Below are positions 1 through 9,517 of a stretch of 64,000 nt of DNA, piece after piece. The position numbers were made by a program, and so were the translations under genes. This stretch comes from VXOI01 sp965197575 (GTDB lineage Bacteria; Chloroflexota; Dehalococcoidia; Lucifugimonadales; UBA3495). The stretch covers positions 2,232,001-2,296,000 of the forward strand of contig OZ240214.1 in assembly GCA_965197575.1 (NCBI GenBank), given 5' to 3'. How positions within the stretch are numbered: position 1 is the first letter of the stretch; the number at the start of each line of letters is the position of its first letter. The notes beneath the pieces were generated by a model that saw only the letters and a program-made list of their open reading frames with translations, was not told where the DNA came from and did no database searches.

Positions 1-197
1 GACCCGCCCATTCCCCTCATGTCGGGGCGCAGGATGCGAAATTCACGAGACAGCAAGGGTACCCAGTTGTACCAGAACTTGCCGCTCCGGGAGAACCCGT
101 GCTGTAACAGCATGGTCGGCGCGGATCGCCACGGATCGGTGAAATCGTCGTCGTAATAGTGCAGTTCCACTCCCGGGCCGACGCCCAGAAAAGCCAT
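1..197 (-). CDS. alpha/beta hydrolase, N-terminal part (cut by window edge)
   Basis: Only the first 65 codons are inside the window; the gene continues beyond base 1. The protein starts with a beta-hairpin region and has the HGF oxyanion-hole motif at residues 33-35, followed by the SRSGKFW and RPDMRGMGGS segments typical of alpha/beta hydrolases that act on esters, epoxides or C-C bonds of dione products. The substrate cannot be told because the nucleophile elbow and catalytic His lie outside. It is on the same strand as the following VOC and catabolic genes, so a role in degrading an organic compound is reasonable but inferred. Confidence 0.8.
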   Translation of the reverse strand, partial: MAFLGVGPGVELHYYDDDFTDPWRSAPTMLLQHGFSRSGKFWYNWVPLLSREFRILRPDMRGMGG

Positions 198-280
198 GTC
201 TGCGCCTCCTGAGCCTTGGCTCGAGTCCAAGGCGGCAATAGGTTGATACTTCCGGTGTCGCCGTGACCGGAATAAATGCG

Positions 281-733
281 TCAGCTGGCAGGGCCGTAGC
301 CGGGGAGTTTGGCCCACCTCAGGCCCTTGGGGTCATGCGCTATTTCGACAGTTTCGCCCTTTGAGTCTCTCAACCCCAATGGGTGCTGCACCAACTCGAT
401 CATGTTCCCGTCGGGGTCGTGAATGTAGGTGGAATGGCCGCCGCTGTAGGCACGGACCGAAGGCGGAGAATACGGGACTTCGAGCGCGTCCAGGTTGGCC
501 ATCATCGATTCCCAGTCGTGGATCTCCAAGGCGAAATGGCCCGACGGGTTGGGGTTTGGCGTATGAGTGCTGTGAACTTCCCCGCTCCCGATTCGCAACT
601 GTAGCTGTCCTTGGTTCAACTCTGGCCCACGGTCGAGAAACTCCGCGCCCAGGACTTTCTCATACCACTCGCGGGTCCGCTCCTTATCGCTGATCTGGAT
701 ATTGATGTGCTGGATCATCGTAACCCTGGACAT
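281..733 (-). CDS. VOC-family metalloenzyme (glyoxalase/dioxygenase fold)
   Basis: A 150-residue protein of the vicinal oxygen chelate superfamily. The first beta-alpha-beta unit carries a likely metal-binding His at residue 9 in the motif QHINIQISD. The second unit ends with the classical DPDGNMIELVQH segment, whose Glu is a usual metal ligand. Members include glyoxalase I, extradiol dioxygenases and fosfomycin-resistance proteins, so the reaction cannot be assigned. The start is supported by a GAGGTG ribosome site about 6 bases upstream. A second VOC protein is encoded at 10752-11237. The fold is certain; the substrate is unknown. Confidence 0.85.
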   Translation of the reverse strand: MSRVTMIQHINIQISDKERTREWYEKVLGAEFLDRGPELNQGQLQLRIGSGEVHSTHTPNPNPSGHFALEIHDWESMMANLDALEVPYSPPSVRAYSGGHSTYIHDPDGNMIELVQHPLGLRDSKGETVEIAHDPKGLRWAKLPGYGPAS

Positions 734-838
734 GGCTTCACCTCATTGGTCCGCGATGAATGCAGGGGCGAAGTTGCCTCCGCCCCATCGGGTGTTCACC
801 TGACGCTTGTCACTCTTGAGTGAGAGTCTCGGCGAGCG

Positions 839-1810
839 CTAATTGGGGACCCACGCCATGGCCCCCACTTCGCTGAACTCTCTCTTCAGCTTCTGCCAGG
901 AGTCGCCGGCATCACTGCTGGAGTAGACCTCACCCAGGAGGCTGGCGGCCAGGACGAAGTCCGGGTCCGCGGGGTGGGTGGCTATGGACCAGATGTTGGA
1001 ATTGGGCTCCACCGGCAGGGGCCGCGTCTCCCAGGTCTGGCCAGCGTCCTTGGACCGTTGGATGGCTCCGATGCTGCCGATGGCCGTGTCGCCGACGGCG
1101 GCGAAAATGACGTTGGGGTCGTCGGGCTTAATGGCGATGCCGCGGCTGTATGGTAGAACGAACTTGTCGGTTGTGACCACGGACTGCCAGCTTTCGCCCA
1201 TGTCGGTAGTGGCGAAGATTTCACGAGGGGTGCTGGCCAAGACCTTGTTCGGCTCTCCCGGGCTGATGGCCATGCCGTGGATGTCAGGGTTCACGCCGCC
1301 TTCGACATGGGTCCAGGTGTCCCCACCATCCAGACTGCGGTAAATCCCATCTACTTCAACACCGGCCCAAACGGTACGGTGGTCCTTCGGGTCGACCATC
1401 AGCATGGTCACCATCGGAGGACCGATATGGCATTCCTGGGCCATCTGCACCGACAGCTTGGTCCAGCTTTGGCCACCGTCCCGCGATCGGAAGAGGGCCG
1501 CGGGTTTGATTCCAACAAAAATCGTCTCCGTGTCCTCCGGGTCGATGGCGATTGACCAGATGGGCATTCCATCCATAGGCGACCACAGCTTTTGCCATGT
1601 GGCGCCCTTATCCTCACTGCGATAGATGCCGTGGTCGGACCCGGCCAGGATACGGTTGGGGTCATCGGGATAGACCGCCATGCCTCTCACCTGGCTTCCC
1701 AGCGGGAAGGGGTCTCTGATCCGGTTCCAGTTCTCCCCCCCGTCCGGGCTGTGCCAAACCCCGCCCCCGAAGCCCACGGCTCCTACGCAGATGCTATAGT
1801 CCTTTCCCAT
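839..1810 (-). CDS. Asp-box (BNR) beta-propeller protein
   Basis: A 323-residue protein built from about seven repeats, each with an Asp-box of the form S-x-D-x-G-x-x-W: SPDGGENW, SEDKGATW, SRDGGQSW, SLDGGDTW, TTDMGESW, SKDAGQTW and SSDAGDSW. This is the signature of sialidase-like and photosystem-assembly-like propellers (WD40/YVTN/BNR superfamily). There is no evident signal peptide and no sialidase Arg triad that I can identify, so a glycosidase function should not be assumed. Such proteins in catabolic clusters are usually annotated only as exo-alpha-sialidase-like. The Asp-box repeats are seen directly; the function is unknown. Confidence 0.85.
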   Translation of the reverse strand: MGKDYSICVGAVGFGGGVWHSPDGGENWNRIRDPFPLGSQVRGMAVYPDDPNRILAGSDHGIYRSEDKGATWQKLWSPMDGMPIWSIAIDPEDTETIFVGIKPAALFRSRDGGQSWTKLSVQMAQECHIGPPMVTMLMVDPKDHRTVWAGVEVDGIYRSLDGGDTWTHVEGGVNPDIHGMAISPGEPNKVLASTPREIFATTDMGESWQSVVTTDKFVLPYSRGIAIKPDDPNVIFAAVGDTAIGSIGAIQRSKDAGQTWETRPLPVEPNSNIWSIATHPADPDFVLAASLLGEVYSSSDAGDSWQKLKREFSEVGAMAWVPN

Positions 1811-1904
1811 AGCTATAACTCCCTCTCAACATAGTTTTCCCCTGCCAGGGGAGCATGAACCACACCATATCAGAAAGTATAACGGTTTTCGCGTTCGAAA
1901 CCCA

Positions 1905-2744
1905 TTACCCGCCCACGAACGCTTCGATGAACCCCTCGACCAATTCCTGGTCCCCATCCGCCGTCACCGCGCCGCTATCAATCGCTTGGCCCAACTTGTG
2001 TCTCCCGAAAATGAGCATCGCGTAGGTGGCCGTCGAGCACCGGAACACCACGTCGGCTCCAGCCGAATCGGAAGCCTCGAAGCTGGCCCCTTCGGCCGCC
2101 AGGACGACATCGATGGCTGTGGCCCCCGGTCCGCTGAGCTCGAACCGGTAGCGCACCGAACGGGGACGCCCGAAGTCAGGACGGAAAGCGCGCCGCACCG
2201 CCCGATTGGATGCGCTCACCAGCCCCGGCAAGCTCCCTTCGGCCAGGGTTGGGTACCGGTCGAAAGCCCAATGAATGTCCCACTCGTGCATTGCCAGTTC
2301 AGCGATGCGGATGTCCACCTTGGCCCGCACCGTTTCGGGCCGGAGGCGATGATAGCAGGGTCGGTCCCAGTCATCCGGCTCGACCAAGGCCAGCAGCCGG
2401 TCGAACTCCCGGTTGAGGGCCGTGAACTCTTCAAGCAGGCGGTCTCCCAGCTCCTGCCGCAACGCGACCGCGCTCCGGTCCAAGTCCTGTCTAAACTGGT
2501 CTTCGCTGGCCGGCGGCTCGGCGGAGATGCCGGGAGCCGGAGAAGTGTCCCCGGCGAGGCCCCTTTCGATCTGGTCCGGAATGGGGCCGCCCCTTTCGAC
2601 CAGGTGGGCTACAACATCGGCCACGGTCCACCCTTCGCACGCGCTTGGCCTAGCCCACTCGTTCGGCCCCAGTGTTTGCAGGAAGCCTTCCAGCCGCAGG
2701 GCCGCGTTGTGAATTTCGTTGCGTCGCTGGCCGTCGGTGTACAC
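1905..2744 (-). CDS. maleylpyruvate isomerase / DinB-like family protein
   Basis: A 279-residue protein with the N-terminal metal-binding four-helix bundle of the mycothiol-dependent maleylpyruvate isomerase/DinB superfamily. The WTVADVVAHLVERGG segment gives the first metal-binding His, and LAMHEWDIHWAFDR gives the second pair. The C-terminal part (about residues 180-279) resembles the SCP2-like domain usual in these proteins. The start is a GTG with GGAGGAGAC directly upstream. Members use mycothiol, bacillithiol or glutathione to isomerise or conjugate electrophiles. Non-actinobacterial members are common and their thiol cofactor is unknown. It may help the neighbouring monooxygenase pathway, which is inferred only from position. 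Confidence 0.75.
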   Translation of the reverse strand: MYTDGQRRNEIHNAALRLEGFLQTLGPNEWARPSACEGWTVADVVAHLVERGGPIPDQIERGLAGDTSPAPGISAEPPASEDQFRQDLDRSAVALRQELGDRLLEEFTALNREFDRLLALVEPDDWDRPCYHRLRPETVRAKVDIRIAELAMHEWDIHWAFDRYPTLAEGSLPGLVSASNRAVRRAFRPDFGRPRSVRYRFELSGPGATAIDVVLAAEGASFEASDSAGADVVFRCSTATYAMLIFGRHKLGQAIDSGAVTADGDQELVEGFIEAFVGG

Positions 2745-2821
2745 GTCTCCTCCGAGATTGAAACGCCGGATGCTGGGCGTTCAGCATCCGGCGCGTGAGT
2801 CAGCCTATGGGAACGACACGG

Positions 2822-4459
2822 CTACTGTAGGGCGAAGCCCTCGTAGCCGTTGGCCGCTACTTCCGCCCGTTTGGCCCGCATGGCCGGGGCGCTGTCGGGC
2901 GCGGTGAGCAGGGCGCGGGCTTTGCCGGGGATGTTTGCCCCGACGAACCAGGAGTCGGCCTGGGTCCGCAGGATGTTTGCGCCCGCCTCGTTGACGTGGT
3001 TGACCCAGTCGTTTTCCGCGTCGAGCGTGGCCGAGATACGACCGTACTCGTTGTCGCGCACATAGCGGATGCACTGGCACACCCAGTCGACCAGAGGCTC
3101 GGCGGCGCGGACGAAGTTGCCCACCGAGGCGGCGTTGATGGTGAACAGATTGGGGAAGCCGACGCTGGAGATGCCCATGTAGGTGCGCGGCCCGCCGGCG
3201 AACTTGTCCTTCAACGTTTCGCCGCCCTCGCCGCGGATGTCGATCCGGTTCAACGACCCGGTGACGGCGTCGTAGCCCGTGGCGAATATGATGACGTCCA
3301 GGTCGTACTCGTTGCCGTTCTCAAGCCTCAGCCCGCTGGGGGTAATGCGCTCGATGGGGGCGCTGCGCACGTCGACCAGCAGCACGTTGTCCCGGTTATA
3401 GACCTCGTAGTACCCGCTCTCGCAGGGCAGGCGCTTGGAGCCGAACATATGGTCCTTGGGGACCAGCATTTCCGCCACCACGGGGTCATGGACGCGCTCC
3501 CGGATTTTGTTGCGGACGAATTCGGCGTAGTCCTCGTTGGCCTCGCCGGGCATCATGACGTCATAGAAATTGGACAGCCACTTCTTGAAGCCCGGCTCGG
3601 CCCACAGACTCTCGTACTGCTCCAACCGTTCTTCCTCCGAGACTTCCAGAGCCGACCTCGTGTCGAACTCGTGCATGAACGAGCCAGGGGTCTCCAGGCA
3701 TTTCCTGAAGATTTCGGGGTAATTGGCCTTGATCTCGGCCTGCATCTCGTCGTCGATCTCGCGGTTCCGAAGAGGCGCGCAGTAGTTCGCCGTCCGCTGG
3801 AAGACGGTCAGGTGGCCGACTTCCTTGGCGATCTCGGTGATTAGTTGCACGGCGGTCGCCCCGGTGCCGATGACCCCGACCCGCTTGCCGGCTAGGTCCA
3901 TGCCTTCCTTCGGCCAGCGGCCGGTGTGACACCAAGAGCCTTGGTAGCTGTCCAGCCCCTCGAACTCGGGAATGTAATGGGCGGACAGAAGGCCGACCGC
4001 AGTGATCAGGAACTGTCCCTTGGCCTGCCGCCCGTCTACCGTGGTGACGTGCCAGAGGTTTTCGGTCTCGTTGTAGTAGGCCGAGGCGATGCGGGCATTG
4101 AACTGAATGTCCCGCCGCAGGTCGAACTTGTCGGCCACGTAATTGAGATAGCGTTCGTTCTCGGGCTGGCCGGAGTAGAGCTCCTTCCAGTCCCATTCCT
4201 GCAAGAGTTCCTCCGAGAACGAGTAGCCGTAGGTGTAACTCTCGGAGTCAAAGCGGGCCCCGGGGTAGCGGTTCCAATACCAGGTGCCGCCGACACCGCT
4301 GGCATCCTCGAAGGCTCGGACCGAGAAGCCAAGCTGCCGGAAACGGTACAAGGCATACAACCCCGTAACCCCGGCGCCGATGACGATGACATCGAATCGT
4401 TCGACTTCCTCTGCCGGTCCCACGCCGCCCGCCGACGTTTGCTGTTGAGCGCTTGCCAT
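2822..4459 (-). CDS. flavin-containing Baeyer-Villiger-type monooxygenase
   Basis: A 545-residue FAD- and NADPH-dependent monooxygenase. The N-terminal Rossmann motif GAGVTGL (about residue 28) is followed by the GGTWYWNRYPGARFD segment typical of cyclohexanone and phenylacetone monooxygenases. The Baeyer-Villiger fingerprint GSWCHTGRWP precedes the second Rossmann motif GTGATAVQ. The ATG follows AAGGAG. The reaction would insert one oxygen atom of O2 next to a ketone, giving an ester or lactone, or N/S-oxygenate a substrate. Flavin monooxygenases of this and the LLM type are strongly expanded in SAR202 Chloroflexota, where they have been proposed to attack recalcitrant organic matter; applying that here is inference. 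Confidence 0.9.
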   Translation of the reverse strand: MASAQQQTSAGGVGPAEEVERFDVIVIGAGVTGLYALYRFRQLGFSVRAFEDASGVGGTWYWNRYPGARFDSESYTYGYSFSEELLQEWDWKELYSGQPENERYLNYVADKFDLRRDIQFNARIASAYYNETENLWHVTTVDGRQAKGQFLITAVGLLSAHYIPEFEGLDSYQGSWCHTGRWPKEGMDLAGKRVGVIGTGATAVQLITEIAKEVGHLTVFQRTANYCAPLRNREIDDEMQAEIKANYPEIFRKCLETPGSFMHEFDTRSALEVSEEERLEQYESLWAEPGFKKWLSNFYDVMMPGEANEDYAEFVRNKIRERVHDPVVAEMLVPKDHMFGSKRLPCESGYYEVYNRDNVLLVDVRSAPIERITPSGLRLENGNEYDLDVIIFATGYDAVTGSLNRIDIRGEGGETLKDKFAGGPRTYMGISSVGFPNLFTINAASVGNFVRAAEPLVDWVCQCIRYVRDNEYGRISATLDAENDWVNHVNEAGANILRTQADSWFVGANIPGKARALLTAPDSAPAMRAKRAEVAANGYEGFALQ

Positions 4460-4683
4460 ATAGCTCTCCTTAATGCGTGTTAAGAGTCATGGATGCAGCC
4501 GGAATAGATAGATTCCTTTCAACCCGGCTATTTTACCCACATTTTCTAATCAAATCACGTCCCAGTTTTCCGCCGCTCGCGCTGGCGTTCGCCATTTGCG
4601 ATACGCGATAGGCTCTGGCAGAATAGAATCGTCAGGGCCGACCATCGTCGGCGCCTGGTCTAGGTAGCCAAAGGAGCGAGCCA

Positions 4684-5634
4684 ATGGCTGACGAGCTATT
4701 GAACCTGCATCCCACCACAGACGCGAAGTACCTGATCGCCGGCTGGCGGAGGCAGTGGTCCGACGGCGGCGAGATCTCCAGCGGTCTGCCCCGCTATCTC
4801 ATCGACAAGCGACAAGCCCGGCGCATCGGACAGATGGGGCCGGAAGTCTCCCGAATGTGCTATCCCTTCCAGGTGCCCGGCACCCACGACACCTACCGGC
4901 CTCGCGTGGCCTATCAGGACGGGCTGCCCGACACCGGCCTGCGCCGCGACAACAATTTCTTCGACGCGGGCGACGGGCTGATCATTTTCTTGGGCGAGGA
5001 ACCCTGGTTCCGGCTGGACGTGTACGCGGCGGCTTTCTTCCAGGCGGTGAAGGAATTGGGCGTAGCCCAAACCGTGGCGGTGGAGGGCTACAACGGCGCT
5101 GCGCCCCCCGACATGGAGCGAAGCGTAAGCTGCATCTACAGCCAGGCCAGCATGAGGCCCTCGCTGGAGCGCCTGGGGGTGCGCTTCTCCAATTACGGCA
5201 CCCAGAGCCGCAACGGCCCCACCATCGGCATGGCCTTGATTACCCTGGCCCACTTCGACCACCCGGAGGTCGAGATGTTCCGGCTGGGGGCGATGGCCCC
5301 GATGTTCCCCTTCCTCACTTCCAGCAACGACCCGGTGGGCATCAGCCGGGACCACCGGGCCTTCTACGACATCATGCGACGGCTGAACGCCACGTTCAAG
5401 CTGGACTTGGACCTATCGGAACTGCTGTCGCTGGGCCAGGCAGAGTCCCAGGAGTTGAAGGACACGCTGGAGAAGATCGGCGGCACCAACCCCACGGCCA
5501 GGGAACTGATAGACCGGGCCCGCAACGACTTCAACTACACGCCCTTCGAGGAGTTGGTGGAGCTGGACCCGGCGCTGGACCGCACCCTGGAAGACATCCT
5601 CCGCAGCGTGCCGGGGGCCGAGGACGATACCTAG
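4684..5634 (+). CDS. PAC2-family protein
   Basis: A 316-residue protein with the alpha/beta fold of the PAC2 (proteasome assembly chaperone 2-like, PF09754) family. Characteristic pieces are a central GLIIFLGEEPWFRLDVYAAAFFQAVKELG segment (split here only by eye), then TVAVEGYNGA and the GPTIGMALITLA stretch. The family occurs in archaea and in Chloroflexota and Actinobacteria and has no settled enzymatic role; some members sit beside ATP-grasp ligases. The start is supported by AAAGGAG 7 bases before the ATG. It converges with the PhnD-like gene only a few bases downstream. I infer no specific substrate. Confidence 0.75.
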   Translation: MADELLNLHPTTDAKYLIAGWRRQWSDGGEISSGLPRYLIDKRQARRIGQMGPEVSRMCYPFQVPGTHDTYRPRVAYQDGLPDTGLRRDNNFFDAGDGLIIFLGEEPWFRLDVYAAAFFQAVKELGVAQTVAVEGYNGAAPPDMERSVSCIYSQASMRPSLERLGVRFSNYGTQSRNGPTIGMALITLAHFDHPEVEMFRLGAMAPMFPFLTSSNDPVGISRDHRAFYDIMRRLNATFKLDLDLSELLSLGQAESQELKDTLEKIGGTNPTARELIDRARNDFNYTPFEELVELDPALDRTLEDILRSVPGAEDDT

Positions 5635-5640
5635 CCCCGC

Positions 5641-6432
5641 CTAGACCAACCCCTCGGCAAGGGCGGCGGCCTCGATCAACTCCCAACCGTCGGGTACGCC
5701 CGGCACGAAGCTGTTGCAAGCCTCGCCCTTCAACACCGCTAGTTCCACGTCGTCGGACCCGGTGACCGATAGAAAGGCCGCCTCGATCTCGCGGGTCATC
5801 CCGGAGTCCATCTCCCGATGGGTGGTAAAGCAACAGTGGCTGTAGCCGGGACTGGACCAGAAGACGCGGACTTGGTCACGCGGCAAGGAACCGTCCTCGG
5901 CCATCGTCTCCATCGTGCGCTGGCTGACCGACCCGGCGTCGAACTCGCCGGAGGTGACCCGCTCCACCACGTCCCGCTCGTCCGACCGGGTTAGAGAAGC
6001 GCGCTCCTCGAAAAAGCTGCTCGCGGCCAGGTCCTTCTGGGGGTTGAGGCCCGCCTGCTTGAGGAGATAGTAGGGCACCAGCCCTGCCTGCTCGGAGCTG
6101 CGGCGGCCGAAGGCGAACCGCTTCCCCTTCAGGTCCTCCACCGTCAGGATTTCCGAATCGGCGCGCGCGATAAAGTGGGTGGTGAAGCCGATGTCCACGT
6201 CGCGCATGGCGATGACATGGCACGAGTCCTCCAGCAGCCGCTTGATCTTGACGTAGCCCAGGGGCCCGTTCCAAGCGATGTCGATGTCGCCCTTCACGAA
6301 GGCGTCGACCATCACGTCATAGTCGGAATAGAGCACCCAGTCCAGGTCGATGCCCCGCCGCCGGAACAACACCTCCAACCCCTGAAACACCTCCATGTGA
6401 GAAACAGTAGCCGTACCGCCAAGCCTGACCAT
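5641..6432 (-). CDS. PhnD-like phosphate/phosphonate-type binding protein
   Basis: A 263-residue periplasmic-binding-fold protein of the PhnD/TauA-like group. The segment YDVMVDAFVKGDIDIAWNGPLGYVKI is the typical first lobe of these binding proteins, and the later segments LKGKRFAFGRRSSEQAG and DAGSVSQRTME follow the family pattern. There is no signal peptide or lipobox, so it may be cytoplasmic, surface-exposed by another route, or a sensor-type stand-alone protein. No permease or ATPase of this transporter class lies nearby. GGAGG precedes the ATG. The ligand is unknown. Confidence 0.75.
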   Translation of the reverse strand: MVRLGGTATVSHMEVFQGLEVLFRRRGIDLDWVLYSDYDVMVDAFVKGDIDIAWNGPLGYVKIKRLLEDSCHVIAMRDVDIGFTTHFIARADSEILTVEDLKGKRFAFGRRSSEQAGLVPYYLLKQAGLNPQKDLAASSFFEERASLTRSDERDVVERVTSGEFDAGSVSQRTMETMAEDGSLPRDQVRVFWSSPGYSHCCFTTHREMDSGMTREIEAAFLSVTGSDDVELAVLKGEACNSFVPGVPDGWELIEAAALAEGLV

Positions 6433-6713
6433 GGTTTGCCTCCTTAAGTAACCATTTGCTCCTTCAATTTTACCCGGATCCCGTATATTGACTTCCTAGG
6501 GTTGGTCAATATACTCGGCCAATCAATGAGCAGACGATATTTTCGGTGGTGTCATTCGGCTTCGCCTATATTATATGTAGATATACATACAGATATTATA
6601 GTCGAATATCGTAATTTGATGAACTAAGGAGCAAGTTGGCTTAGAGAATACCGACTCGTCGGATGTATTGAGGGGCGTCAACCTCATCGAATTGCACGTT
6701 GGGAGGTACGGCC
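6433..6713. promoter_or_regulatory. AT-rich divergent control region with a 10-bp palindrome
   Basis: This gap between the divergent PhnD-like gene and the ABC operon is clearly richer in A and T than its surroundings. It holds a perfect inverted repeat, GTATATTGAC at 6483-6492 and GTCAATATAC at 6505-6514, which could be an operator for a dimeric regulator. A second AT-rich, partly palindromic stretch follows around 6567-6605. I see no confident -35/-10 pair and no regulator gene adjacent, so the regulatory role is inferred. Confidence 0.4.
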
Positions 6714-8480
6714 GTGTCGGCTAATCGATTCACGAAACCTCGTGGCATTGTAGTGATTCAACTGCTCTTGGCATCGGTGCTATTGCTGCTTTTGGTAGCT
6801 TGCGGATCATCTGCCCCCCCTACCGCGGAAAGCGGGGCGGCCGGCGAAGCTACACCCGTACCGCAGGCTGCCGCCACTCCCGTGCCGGAGGCCGCGCCAA
6901 CCGATGAGCCTCCCGCTCCCGCGGCCGGCGAGCCCCGTTACGGCGGGATTGTCAACATGCATAGCTATGCATTCCCCACACCCAACTGGACGCCCTATGA
7001 AGGCACCAACCATATCATGAACAACTCGGGTATCTATAATCAGCTCCTGGAGTACAACCCTGAAACCGAGGACCTATTCGACATAAGAGGTGACTTGGCG
7101 GTCAGTTGGGAGGTCGCTGCGGATGGTGTCACCTGGACCTTTACAATCACCAAAGATGCCGTGTTCCAGGATGGCACGCCTGTGACCTCCGAGGATGTGG
7201 TATACAGCGTCGATAGCATGGTAGACCCAGAGGCCGTGAGGAGTCAGCTTGCGGGGCTCAAATTGTATTACCAGCCTGGGAATGTTCGGGCGATTGACGA
7301 CTATACCGTAGAAATAAAGACCAAGGCGCCCGCGGCGGACTTCATTGCTACCCTATCTGCCGACTGGTTCAAGATTCTTCCCAAGCACTTGTTCGAATCC
7401 AGGACGGATATGACAAGGTGGGAGAACCAGATGGGTTCAGGGCCGTTCACTCCGTCAAAATTGGTTAAGGACGTTTCAATCAGGTTGGAGAAGAACCCAA
7501 ACTACTGGAAAGAAGGGCTTCCGTACATCGATGGAATGGAACACTTCACCGTCGCAGACAAGGGAACGGCGATTGCAAACTATAAGACTGGGCAGTTGCT
7601 GGTCTCTTCCTGGGCCGCCACTCAATTGAGCAACGAAGAGGTCAACACGCTTGTCGCGGAGTCGGACGACCTTAATGTGCACTTTATACCTAACGGGACT
7701 CAGATCGGGCTGGTAATGAATACGACGGTGGAACCCTTCGATGACCCCAGGGTGAGGCGGGCCATCAGCATCGTCCTGGATCGTCCTCTCTTTCGGAACG
7801 CATTCGCTGGGCCGGATGCTAGTCTTGGCGCTCCTATGCCGCCGGGAACCTGGTACGGCAGGACCCCTGAAGAACTACTCCAAATACCCGGATTCCGAGT
7901 GACTGAAGACGGTCAGAAGCACCCCGATGACATCGCGTTGGCTCAGAGCCTGATGGCCGAGGCCGGGCTGGCCGACGGCTTCGAGATAGACATGATGGCC
8001 AGGCAGGTGATCGAGTTTGTTGATGTGGCCCAGTTAGAAGCCGAACAGCTGAAAAAGCACTTGAACATTGAATTCAACATTTTACCGATTGACAGCCCCA
8101 CTGGCTTGGCGAGATACGCCGAAGGAGACTTTAACGTAGCTCCACAGGGCTTCGCACCTAACATTTCGGAGCCGGATGGCGTTATTACGGTTCCTTGGAT
8201 CCCGGGAGGAATTGTAAACGGTTGGTCCCGCTGGCAGCCGCCCCCAGAGTTTTTGGAACTCAATGCGCGACAGAGTACGGAACTGGACCGCACCAAGCGG
8301 GCTGCAATCATTCGAGAGATGGAAGACTACCTTTTGTTTGAGGACCCAGGTGGTTTTATTGGCCTGTATTGGAACCTGAGGGACTCGGTGGTGAACACAA
8401 AAATTCACAATTATCACACCTCTCCGAACCTCTTTTCGCAGCTAAAGTACGAGCACATCTGGTGCGATCCAGCTTGCTAG
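6714..8480 (+). CDS. peptide/nickel-type ABC transporter substrate-binding lipoprotein
   Basis: About 588 residues of the solute-binding protein family 5 (DppA/OppA/NikA type). A hydrophobic signal is followed by the lipobox LLVACGSS, so the mature protein is a lipid-anchored extracellular receptor. A low-complexity Ala/Pro/Glu linker separates the Cys from the binding domain. The signature YxxLLEYNPETEDLFDIRGDLAVSW lies near mature residue 80 and the internal FQDGTPVTSEDVVYSV motif follows. I prefer the GTG start because GGGAGG lies 7 bases upstream of it; the in-frame TTG 15 bases earlier overlaps that ribosome site. It heads an operon with two permeases. Confidence 0.9.
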   Translation: MSANRFTKPRGIVVIQLLLASVLLLLLVACGSSAPPTAESGAAGEATPVPQAAATPVPEAAPTDEPPAPAAGEPRYGGIVNMHSYAFPTPNWTPYEGTNHIMNNSGIYNQLLEYNPETEDLFDIRGDLAVSWEVAADGVTWTFTITKDAVFQDGTPVTSEDVVYSVDSMVDPEAVRSQLAGLKLYYQPGNVRAIDDYTVEIKTKAPAADFIATLSADWFKILPKHLFESRTDMTRWENQMGSGPFTPSKLVKDVSIRLEKNPNYWKEGLPYIDGMEHFTVADKGTAIANYKTGQLLVSSWAATQLSNEEVNTLVAESDDLNVHFIPNGTQIGLVMNTTVEPFDDPRVRRAISIVLDRPLFRNAFAGPDASLGAPMPPGTWYGRTPEELLQIPGFRVTEDGQKHPDDIALAQSLMAEAGLADGFEIDMMARQVIEFVDVAQLEAEQLKKHLNIEFNILPIDSPTGLARYAEGDFNVAPQGFAPNISEPDGVITVPWIPGGIVNGWSRWQPPPEFLELNARQSTELDRTKRAAIIREMEDYLLFEDPGGFIGLYWNLRDSVVNTKIHNYHTSPNLFSQLKYEHIWCDPAC

Positions 8481-8529
8481 TAGATAGGCCCTTATTGCAA
8501 AACGGAAGAATCTTTAATTCGGGGCCTAG

Positions 8530-9489
8530 ATGCAAGCATATATATTGAGAAGGGTGTTGCTTTTTATCCCTACCGTACTATTGGTTACGGTAATGGTCTT
8601 CGCCCTCATGCGTCTCGTCCCCGGAGATCCGGCGCTTCTTCGCTTGATGGGAGATACGGGAGAGGCGAAGTTTACTCAGCAACAACTCGACGATCTAAGG
8701 GCTCATCTGGGCACGGACCGGCCTTGGTATGTCCAGTACGGAGACTGGATCGGGGGTATGTTGCAGTTGGATTTCGGCTTGTCCCTGTACACCGACGACC
8801 CTATCGCAGAGGATCTGGCAACCAAGATTCCTATTACCGCCGAGCTAGTGATCGTAGCCATGCTGATGGCCGTGGTGGCGGCTGTGCCTTTGGGTATTTA
8901 TTCCGCGGTGAGGCAGGACACTTGGGGTGACTATGCCGCAAGATTTATAGCCATCACTGGCATCGCATTCCCCAACTTTTGGGTTGGGATTCTAATTGTA
9001 TATTTCCTGGTGCGTTTCTTCGACTGGTTGCCTCCGCTGGGATACGTCAGCCTGTGGGACAACCCATTAACAAACCTGCAGCAGATAGTTTTTCCAGCAA
9101 TTGCCCTTGGCTTCTATAACATGGCTCTCATAGCCCGGGTGACCCGCTCTGCCATGCTGGAAGTCCTACGGGACGACTATATCCGCACGGCTCGGTCCAA
9201 GGGCTTGAAAGAGCGAGTCGTCATCGGCCGACATGCTCTCAAAAACGCCTTCTTGCCGGTGCTTACCATTTCCGGGTGGCAATTTGGGCGATTAATCGCA
9301 GGTACAGTGCTCATTGAGACAATCTTTTTGGTTCCTGGCATGGGTAAGCTCTTAATCGACAGCATATTCCACCGTGACTACATCATGATCCAGGCCATAG
9401 TCATGGTAGTTACGGTGGTTGTCTTGGTGCTCAATCTAGTCATTGATCTTCTTTATGCTTGGCTGGACCCGAGGATCCGCTACGCATAA
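8530..9489 (+). CDS. ABC transporter permease, DppB/OppB type
   Basis: A 319-residue inner-membrane permease with about six membrane helices. It begins with the family's MQAYILRRVLLFIPTVLLVT segment and contains the EAA loop signature near residue 205 (RVTRSAMLEVLRDDYIRTARSKGL), where the ATPase would dock. It pairs with the following DppC-type permease to form the channel for peptides, nickel or other small solutes bound by the lipoprotein upstream. The base composition is lower in GC than most of the window, as for the whole operon. No ATP-binding subunit follows. Confidence 0.92.
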   Translation: MQAYILRRVLLFIPTVLLVTVMVFALMRLVPGDPALLRLMGDTGEAKFTQQQLDDLRAHLGTDRPWYVQYGDWIGGMLQLDFGLSLYTDDPIAEDLATKIPITAELVIVAMLMAVVAAVPLGIYSAVRQDTWGDYAARFIAITGIAFPNFWVGILIVYFLVRFFDWLPPLGYVSLWDNPLTNLQQIVFPAIALGFYNMALIARVTRSAMLEVLRDDYIRTARSKGLKERVVIGRHALKNAFLPVLTISGWQFGRLIAGTVLIETIFLVPGMGKLLIDSIFHRDYIMIQAIVMVVTVVVLVLNLVIDLLYAWLDPRIRYA

Positions 9490-9517
9490 TAGATACTCGT
9501 TCAACAACGGGGGAGGG

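Noticed and set aside
839..1810. True sialidase
   Set aside because: Asp-boxes alone do not make a sialidase; I could not find the Arg triad and there is no signal peptide.
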